From contig CAMCXT010000023.1 of NCBI GenBank assembly GCA_945883545.1, positions 1 to 49,543 of the forward strand: DNA of 49,543 nucleotides, in the 5' to 3' direction. This DNA comes from Chitinophaga pinensis. GTDB lineage: Bacteria > Bacteroidota > Bacteroidia > M30B66. The notes under the pieces were generated by a model. That model had not been told where the DNA came from and did not search any database. It saw only the letters and a program-made list of their open reading frames with translations. Positions 44,420-49,543 of this stretch are shown here, piece after piece. The translations under genes and the position numbers were made by a program. Each line of letters opens with the position of its first letter. Position 1 is the first letter of the stretch.

Positions 44420-44839
44420 ATGAGAAAATTGTTTTTCATCTTTACGCTGCTTCTATTAAGTTTTTCAAGTTTTTCTCAGAGTCGATACATCTCAGTAACA
44501 ACAAAAAAGATTGTTTACTCAAGAGACGGAGGAGCTTGTCAGTGCTGTGGAAGTTCTGCAAATCTAGAATATGACCACATCACACCGTTCTCATGCGGAG
44601 GAACCAGTGATGTATCAAATATTCAGTTGCTTTGTTTTACATGCAATCGCAGTAAATCCAATAGCTGCGTTTGTAAAGTACACGATCGAAGAGTTGGAAC
44701 CAATTGCTGTGAAGGCCAGAAAACTAAAAAATCCAACAATTCATCATCTCCTGCAAGTCAATGTTCTGGTACAACAAAGAAAGGTAGCAGATGTAAAAAC
44801 AGAACCACCAATTCCAGTGGCCGCTGTCACCTGCATTAA
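44420..44839 (+). CDS. exported HNH endonuclease with C-terminal zinc-ribbon-like tail
   Basis: Protein of 139 residues with a clear signal peptide (to SFSQ, residue 20). It has an HNH nuclease core: CQCCG (40-44), YDHITPFSCGG with D52-H53, N67 in SNIQLLCFTCN, and C72/C75. After a Ser/Lys-rich linker, a CSGTTKKGSRCKN...GRCHLH tail (115-139) has the C/C/C/H pattern of small zinc-binding modules (the CxxxTKKGxxC type). A nuclease exported from the cytoplasm suggests extracellular DNA degradation, nutrient salvage or an antagonistic role; all inference. A small gene follows 30 bases later. Confidence 0.85.
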   Translation: MRKLFFIFTLLLLSFSSFSQSRYISVTTKKIVYSRDGGACQCCGSSANLEYDHITPFSCGGTSDVSNIQLLCFTCNRSKSNSCVCKVHDRRVGTNCCEGQKTKKSNNSSSPASQCSGTTKKGSRCKNRTTNSSGRCHLH

Positions 44840-44869
44840 AATCCATTCAACAATTTTAAAGAAATTCCA

Positions 44870-45112
44870 ATGAGTTTATTGTTTGCAATCGACAAGAATA
44901 CCGAGGAAACACTGGTTTCAGCATCTCAAAAAGGCAGTAATAAAATTGAATTCATCGAGCGAATTCCTCGGAAAGAAAACGAAATTCTTTTTAACGCCGT
45001 GGTCACTTTAACGAGCATTACAGCCGCACCCAATTTAGATGTTGCAATCTTTAAAGCAATGGATAAAGTGTGCCAAACGATTTATAATAAGTATCGAGTA
45101 CAAAGTATTTAG
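44870..45112 (+). CDS. small hypothetical protein after the HNH nuclease gene
   Basis: Protein of 80 residues without signal peptide; family not recognised. It starts 30 bases after the HNH gene on the same strand, so co-transcription is likely and a protective partner (immunity protein) is conceivable but unsupported. The final codons (RVQSI and the TAG) lie in the first unit of a 14-bp tandem repeat, so the original C-terminus may have been replaced. Confidence 0.5.
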   Translation: MSLLFAIDKNTEETLVSASQKGSNKIEFIERIPRKENEILFNAVVTLTSITAAPNLDVAIFKAMDKVCQTIYNKYRVQSI

Positions 45113-45190
45113 TACAAAGTATTTAGTACAAAGTATTTAGTACAAAGTACAAAGGGAAAAGGTTAAAGGGAAAAGGAGAAGGGGAAAGGG
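45098..45190. repeat. 14-bp tandem repeat followed by polypurine words
   Basis: TATTTAGTACAAAG repeated three to four times (about 45098-45150), then GGGAAAAGG/GGGGAAAGGG words (to about 45192). It provides the end of the small gene at 44870. Related to the AGTACT- and GGGAAA-type arrays elsewhere. Confidence 0.85.
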
Positions 45191-45194
45191 AAAT

Positions 45195-45298
45195 GCAGCC
45201 CCGGACTTACAGCAGCCCCGGACTTCAGTCCGGGGATAAATATTGCCTTAATGTTTGTTTAGAAAAAAGAAAAAGCAGCCTCGGACTTCAGTCCGGGG
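45195..45298. repeat. REP-like palindromes (one half, two full)
   Basis: A half copy CCCCGGACTT (45199-45208), then CCCCGGACTTCAGTCCGGGG (45216-45235) and CCTCGGACTTCAGTCCGGGG (45279-45298), each preceded by GCAG. The half-plus-full arrangement repeats that at 15901-15934. Confidence 0.9.
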
Positions 45299-45337
45299 AA
45301 GGTAAATGGCAAACGTTGCCTAAATATTCATTCAAAA

Positions 45338-45353
45338 GATATTCTGAAATATC
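45338..45353 (-). terminator. weak hairpin after the cyclase-dioxygenase gene
   Basis: GATATT-TCAG-AATATC on the minus strand followed by TTTT. It begins three bases after the stop codon. Small AT-rich stem, so termination is uncertain. Confidence 0.3.
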
Positions 45354-45355
45354 AA

Positions 45356-47383
45356 TTAATTGCCTTTTGTTTTTGCTCCATAAAGCATGTTCATCGTAAT
45401 TACATGCGGAAAGCTGATGCATGAAATGAAAATGAAGAATACGCCAAACTTATTCAGTGCTCCGAAATCGTAATTGCCAGCTGTTGGCCATAAGAAAATA
45501 AACAGCGCAAGAATTAGCCAAGCACCTAACTGAAACGGCAACGAATGCAACCAAATACTTCTGTTGCTTTGGTTCAACGCACTAGAAATATGTTTCCAAC
45601 TGGTTACGCTGTGCTGACCAATAAAATACAGTCCGAACGCTAATAACAATGGCAATTGTGTTGCTACAGTGAGCCACAAAATGGTAATGGTGAATGCAGA
45701 TTTCTGATAAATCAGCGACCAGATCAACCAAGGAAATACAATCCAGTAAGGCAACGAGAATGCGAACTCTGTTGCGCCGATCGATTTTAGAATGACATTT
45801 GTTTCAACTGTATGGGTGCCTAAAATATACACCAACAAAAACCCTCCCCAAAGCAACGATGTAGGTCGATTTAACTTCCAAAGTTCACCATCAGCCTGTC
45901 CGAAATGCCAAGCCGAATACAATAGGAAAATCACCAGTGCTCCATCGGCTAAGAAATACCAGCAGATTCCCATCAAGGCAGCAAGCGCTAAATACTTAAC
46001 AATAAAGATTGGCACTTTCCTCGATTCCCATTTTCCGATTTCAATCAGATGATCAACTGCTCCATGAGGAATGCCAACGGTAATTAAGCCAACCAACAAA
46101 AAGCCATAACCAACCACCGACTGCAGCATGGATTCTCTGCCTAGCATCGAAAGCAGTATGCTAAAAAGAAATAAAATTAACGGACGAAAGCTGATGCTCT
46201 TACTTACTTTCAGATAAAGTGCCCATAAAAAAGGCCCCCACGGAAGCTTGGAGAACAAAGCTATTTCATCTGTAATTTTAGATTTCTCATCAAGAAATTC
46301 GAGAACCTTAAACGTATTTGCTTTTTTGAACAATTCAGAAAAAATCTTCTTTCCAGCCTCTGGTTTTTCTTTCAGGATAAGCAACAATAAAGCGTCGTAA
46401 AAGGCAAAACGGCTTTTCGAAAATGACGTTTTTTTCTTTTCTGCTTTGATCGTTTTTATATTATTCTTCTCAATAGATTCTGCAATTTCAAGCGCATGGT
46501 TATACATGTTTTTAAATGCATAACCTGTGCTTGGTTTTATTCGATAATTACGTGCACCCAATAGAATTACATTTTCATGATGCGCATTGGCAATCTTGCA
46601 ATTGCTCATTGGGATGCATCCCCTTTCGGTGCTGAGAATTTTATATTCACCGAAATCATTTCCAATATACTTTTCTAGTAGCTGGCATGCTTCGGTTTCT
46701 TCAATCATTTTCGATCCAAATCGTGTGAATTCAACCAGAAATCGATTCTTCGAAAATGGCAGTAAATACATGAATTGAGTGGAATTCGATTGCTCCACAT
46801 TAAAATCCATCAAACGAACAGCCTCTTTGTTTTCAATCTGGTTTGAGGTTTCAATTTCCCAACCTACAAAACTTTGAAATAAATGCACCTCATTGGTAGC
46901 AGCTTCTTCAAATTTCGGTGTTCTGGAATCGAATATTTTACGGGCTCTAATCTGCTTACCATCAACAGTTAGAAATGGACCTAAATCGTCCGAAGAAACA
47001 AGATCAACAGGAGCAATTACTCTTGTCCAATTATAATGGTTGATTAATTCTTGAACCTTCGAATAAAGGTCTAAACTAGAAACATGGTGGTATTTAAATG
47101 GATCAATTGAACGTTTGTCAGAATGATCAATTTCTATGGTATTCCAAGAATATGTAATGATTTCTGATAGCGCTTTGTGAATTGATTCATCTTCATGCGC
47201 CCAAAAGCAAAATGTTTTATCGTTCCTGGTTTTATCGTCAGGATCAATGAATAGAATTTTTAAGTTCGATAGGAGATTTCTTCTGTGTAATTCGAGCAAG
47301 AGCAGCGATGCCGAAGTGCCTACACCAGAAAATATATAGTCGTAGTCTAAATAACAAGCAATTTCATTTTCGTTTCGTAACAT
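45356..47383 (-). CDS. crtY-blh: fused lycopene beta-cyclase / Brp-Blh beta-carotene 15,15'-dioxygenase
   Basis: One uninterrupted 675-residue ORF holding two retinal-pathway enzymes. Residues 1-395: a lycopene cyclase of the Bacteroidota CrtY type. It has an FAD-binding start (YDYIFSGVGTSAS, 14-26), DKTFCFW (55-61), FVGWEIET (172-179), MDFNVEQ (192-198), FMYLLPFSKNRFLVEFT (204-220), RGCIPM (254-259), KPSTGYAFKN (283-292) and the C-terminal RFAFYDALLLLIL plus VLEFLDE. Residues 400-675: a multi-helix Brp/Blh dioxygenase with its iron-ligand His motifs: GIPHGAVDH (437-445), AWHFGQAD (491-498), GQHSVTSWKH (589-598) and FPHVITM (658-664). Reaction: lycopene to beta-carotene, then cleavage to two retinals. 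Same strand, 154 bases after the rhodopsin gene. Both halves look complete. Confidence 0.93.
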   Translation of the reverse strand: MLRNENEIACYLDYDYIFSGVGTSASLLLLELHRRNLLSNLKILFIDPDDKTRNDKTFCFWAHEDESIHKALSEIITYSWNTIEIDHSDKRSIDPFKYHHVSSLDLYSKVQELINHYNWTRVIAPVDLVSSDDLGPFLTVDGKQIRARKIFDSRTPKFEEAATNEVHLFQSFVGWEIETSNQIENKEAVRLMDFNVEQSNSTQFMYLLPFSKNRFLVEFTRFGSKMIEETEACQLLEKYIGNDFGEYKILSTERGCIPMSNCKIANAHHENVILLGARNYRIKPSTGYAFKNMYNHALEIAESIEKNNIKTIKAEKKKTSFSKSRFAFYDALLLLILKEKPEAGKKIFSELFKKANTFKVLEFLDEKSKITDEIALFSKLPWGPFLWALYLKVSKSISFRPLILFLFSILLSMLGRESMLQSVVGYGFLLVGLITVGIPHGAVDHLIEIGKWESRKVPIFIVKYLALAALMGICWYFLADGALVIFLLYSAWHFGQADGELWKLNRPTSLLWGGFLLVYILGTHTVETNVILKSIGATEFAFSLPYWIVFPWLIWSLIYQKSAFTITILWLTVATQLPLLLAFGLYFIGQHSVTSWKHISSALNQSNRSIWLHSLPFQLGAWLILALFIFLWPTAGNYDFGALNKFGVFFIFISCISFPHVITMNMLYGAKTKGN

Positions 47384-47478
47384 AAATTGAAATGAATTGA
47401 TTGAAATGCGAATTTATGCTACTAATATTTATGGATTAATATCTATTAACGTGGCTAAATACAAGTGTTTTAGCGAAG

Positions 47479-47523
47479 TTCTTTGGTAGTATGATCACTA
47501 TTTACGACCATACTACCAAAGAA
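47479..47523. promoter_or_regulatory. 15-bp perfect inverted repeat between rhodopsin and crtY-blh
   Basis: TTCTTTGGTAGTATG (47479-47493), 15-base loop, CATACTACCAAAGAA (47509-47523). On the minus strand it lies 14 bases after the rhodopsin stop and about 95 bases before the crtY-blh start. No T run follows on the minus strand, so it is not a standard terminator. It may stabilise the rhodopsin mRNA 3' end, attenuate read-through, or bind a protein. Confidence 0.75.
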
Positions 47524-47537
47524 AATATTTTCGCGTA

Positions 47538-48254
47538 TTAATCTTCTGTTCTCGACAATGCGTAGATCACAAGACCAAAACCAATTTTATTGATTGCATC
47601 TGCAATGTTGTAAACGATATCCATTGCATGCAATGCTGCAGTTTGATCAGATACCAATTGCATTCCGAACAAACCACCTGGAGTTCCTAAGATGTAACCC
47701 AATGGATAAATTGCCCAACCTACAAGTACAAACCATCCTAAGATTTTTGTAGCCTTTGCAACTTGAGGTCCTGCGTTTTGAGCAAGTTTTGCAACTTCTC
47801 CAAACCAAACCAAGTAAACAATGTAAAAATAAGCTGCGCCAGAAAATACACCCCAAAGAACGCTTCCGTCTCTGTCAAGTACTTCACCAACATAACCAGT
47901 TACAAGCATTACCAACGAAGCAAAAATTAGCTTCCAAAGCAACGCAATTTTAGCTCCTGCTTTTTTGGTAATGAGGTAAAACTCAACACACATCAATGGA
48001 ACTGTCAAAATCCAGTCTACATATCTAAAAAATGTTGGGGAATCACCTGTTTCAAGATTGTACCCTCGCATGTAGTAGTAGTGCACCGCTGCAATAAAGG
48101 TAATCAAACCTGAAACGAGTACTGATGTTCTCCACTTTTTTGAAGTGTTGTTCAATTCAAAAAAGAAGAATACTGATGCAGCCATCATGGCCATTGTTCC
48201 GATAAAAAACGTAAACGCTACGTAGTTATCACTTGCAATTTTTAAACTCTCCAT
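47538..48254 (-). CDS. light-driven proton-pump rhodopsin (proteorhodopsin/xanthorhodopsin type)
   Basis: Seven-helix retinal protein of 238 residues. The Schiff-base lysine is K223 (YNIADAINKIGFG). Helix C has RYVDWILTVPLMCVEFY: D80, T84 and E91 equal proteorhodopsin D97, T101 and E108, the DTE motif of an outward proton pump. H58 equals His75. M88 is at the spectral-tuning site (residue 105), where Met or Leu means green absorption. In helix E, G135 (LWGVFSGAAYFYIVY) aligns with BR Trp138 and with the xanthorhodopsin glycine that opens a window for a carotenoid antenna. The function is proton-motive force from light. The downstream gene makes the chromophore. Confidence 0.95.
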   Translation of the reverse strand: MESLKIASDNYVAFTFFIGTMAMMAASVFFFFELNNTSKKWRTSVLVSGLITFIAAVHYYYMRGYNLETGDSPTFFRYVDWILTVPLMCVEFYLITKKAGAKIALLWKLIFASLVMLVTGYVGEVLDRDGSVLWGVFSGAAYFYIVYLVWFGEVAKLAQNAGPQVAKATKILGWFVLVGWAIYPLGYILGTPGGLFGMQLVSDQTAALHAMDIVYNIADAINKIGFGLVIYALSRTED

Positions 48255-49334
48255 AGTAAAAAATTAGATCTTCCTACTCTTATGGATTTTCGGTTTCTCC
48301 GCGTTTTTGAAATGGTCTCTGCCTCCACATTATCAGTAGACAAATGAACGTTAAATTTGTTTTAACAAAATAAATAAAGTTGAGTATGAGCAATTATACC
48401 TATATTCAAAAAAGTCAGGTTATTAGCTTCATTTGTAAGATTTTTTCAATCTCCAATTAAGCCAAAAAACTGGCTGCAAATCAAGCATGGTTAAAGAAAT
48501 GTTAATTTTTTTAAGGTTCGAAATTTTAAGCCGATCACGATCAAAGCTCAAACGAAACAGCCGATTATTTTTTTCAAAAACATAAATTGGTCTTTCAGTT
48601 TTTTTTGACTCGCGACATATAGTGTTAATTATATTAAAATAGTTTTAATATATGCCAATAGATAAAATAAAAGAATATTTTAAGTTGATTTACTAGGTTG
48701 TATTAAATGCAAAATATTAACGCTATCGAATAAAATACTGCATTTAGCTTTTTAAAATTAGTGTTATTTGTCTAATATAATAAGTTATTTACAGTAAACT
48801 AGTAGTATTGTTGTTGATGTTGTAAAAATCCTTTCAGGTCAATTGTATGCGAAATACGATTGTCTATTCGAAGTTGATTTCAATACCGCCAACTCCGATA
48901 TGTTCACTTGAGTAAAAAAGCAGCCTCAAAAACTTATTTCTGTCTGAGAAGCGCATACGCCATTGATGATATCAAATCAAATCTACTCCCCTTGATGTGG
49001 AGTAAGCCAAGCAAGAATCGGATCACATTTTCTAGTGTTCTAGGCCATCATAAATGCTCTTCGGGCGGCATTTCCGGCTGTCGCTACTCGCTTTGTGCTT
49101 CCGCTTCGCTCCAGCACAAGAGCTCAAACACGCCGCTCCATCCGGGCCGCAGCGCGAGTAGGGTGTGGAGGGCTTGTTTTTCAATCGAGCAGCACAAAAA
49201 ACATCCGTTTCAGTTCAACTGTCCAATCGCTTGATTGAATAACTATTACAGGTGGAATTCCTTTTAAATCCATGTAGGTTTCTTTGAAAATGTTATCTAG
49301 ATTTATCACTTGTAAAATTTAAATCCTATAAGTA
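48255..49334. other. 1080-base gene-free, AT-rich region upstream of the rhodopsin gene
   Basis: No credible gene; an open frame at 48908-49234 runs through a repeat. Near the rhodopsin, TTTGTT-TT-AACAAA (48356-48369) is a small palindrome overlapping a poor promoter match (minus strand TTATTTTG at 48373-48366, TTG 17 bases upstream). 48420-48900 is very AT-rich. Repeat copy 3 is at 49063-49170. The rhodopsin promoter must be here but was not located with confidence. Confidence 0.6.
49063..49170. repeat. ~105-bp dispersed repeat, copy 3
   Basis: Same blocks as copies 1 and 2. In this copy CTACTCGC near the left side and GCGAGTAG near the right end form 8-bp inverted arms, so the element may fold as a unit. 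Confidence 0.9.
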
Positions 49335-49543
49335 ATGATTCAACGCTACCTATTCGCCTTGCTGCTTGTATTTGGTGCTTCACAAGCAAACTCCCAGAAC
49401 CTTTATTTCTACATGAACGATGCTTCGATGCAGATGTATGCCATCTCCGAAGTGAGTTACATGAAATTCGATGCTACTTCCATCAAGCTTCACCTTACCG
49501 ATGAAAGTATCGTTTCCTTCGATCTCGAAGCCCTCAACAATTA
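49335..49543 (+). CDS. secreted protein, N-terminal part (runs off the window)
   Basis: ATG at 49335 opens a frame to the window end (69 codons). The signal peptide runs to about NSQ (MIQRYLFALLLVFGASQA...), followed by NLYFYMNDASMQMYAISEVSYMKFD. The start resembles N-termini of short Bacteroidota T9SS-exported proteins, but the sorting domain would lie outside the window, so this is only suggested. No consensus promoter found. Confidence 0.7.
   Translation, partial: MIQRYLFALLLVFGASQANSQNLYFYMNDASMQMYAISEVSYMKFDATSIKLHLTDESIVSFDLEALNN

Noticed and set aside
44326-44574. 82-codon frame overlapping the HNH gene start
   Set aside because: Different frame from the HNH nuclease, which has a signal peptide and family motifs; this is a shadow.
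45098-45150. CRISPR or iteron array
   Set aside because: Units are 14 bases, head to tail with no spacers; a simple tandem repeat.
48652-48696. Short frame MPIDKIKEYFKLIY in the AT-rich region
   Set aside because: Fourteen codons in AT-rich sequence; expected by chance.
48908-49234. 108-codon open frame upstream of the last gene
   Set aside because: It runs through the ~105-bp dispersed repeat, has no recognisable protein features and no clear promoter; copies 1 and 2 of the repeat do not extend it.

Overview
The window looks like a chromosomal stretch of a free-living, probably aquatic, Bacteroidota (Flavobacteriales-like). Grounds: five secreted proteins ending in type IX secretion (T9SS type A) sorting domains; SusC/TonB-type receptors with a carboxypeptidase-regulatory plug extension; Bacteroidota-type promoters (TTG-N19/20-TAnnTTTG); a near absence of Shine-Dalgarno sites; and a rhodopsin of the marine proteorhodopsin/xanthorhodopsin type. 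No rRNA, tRNA, CRISPR array, intact transposase or prophage gene was seen. The taxonomic call is inference.

Layout. 1-3.1 kb: fatty-acid beta-oxidation pair fadA-fadE (like the end of a Bacillus fadNAE operon). 3.2-3.4 kb: terminator and possible small RNA. 3.4-6.9 kb (minus): tightly coupled subtilase, outer-membrane barrel and glycosyltransferase genes. 6.9-10.1 kb: copper-trafficking operon (HMA chaperone, HYC_CC_PP protein, exported HMA protein, TonB receptor). 10.1-10.9 kb: repeat-packed intergenic region. 10.9-20.2 kb: topoisomerase IV subunit A, a T9SS cargo protein, an SLC45-like sugar transporter, an MsbA-like ABC exporter and truA. 20.3-22.4 kb: YdeI-like protein and two membrane proteins of unknown function. 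22.6-27.7 kb: two exported S9 peptidases flanking a hypothetical gene, then a RibD/DHFR-like reductase. 27.7-36.6 kb: accessory-looking T9SS region with a 54-bp inverted-site array, a decayed toxin-antitoxin-like pair and a large metzincin protease. 36.6-38.9 kb: exported catalase-peroxidase katG. 39-45 kb: giant T9SS protein, DKNYY protein, TerC, exported HNH nuclease plus a small partner. 45.3-48.3 kb: phototrophy module. 49.3 kb to the end: start of another secreted protein.

The strongest biology is the phototrophy module. A DTE-type proton-pump rhodopsin with glycine at the retinal-fenestration position (as in antenna-carrying xanthorhodopsin) is followed in the same direction by one 675-residue ORF joining a complete lycopene beta-cyclase (CrtY) to a complete Brp/Blh beta-carotene dioxygenase. 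One polypeptide could thus carry lycopene through beta-carotene to retinal for the adjacent pump. A 15-bp perfect inverted repeat sits between the two genes. The lycopene-forming genes (crtE/B/I) and any carotenoid hydroxylase are not in the window.

A second theme is repeats: eleven complete REP-like palindromes (GGACTnnAGTCC core), three copies of a ~105-bp element, CCCTCTCC-type palindromes, and degenerate AGTACT/ACGTAT/GGGAAA word arrays that repeatedly begin at the stop codons of genes. A third is promoter architecture: three genes have the start codon 4-6 bases after a TAnnTTTG box followed by CCGC, implying leaderless mRNAs.
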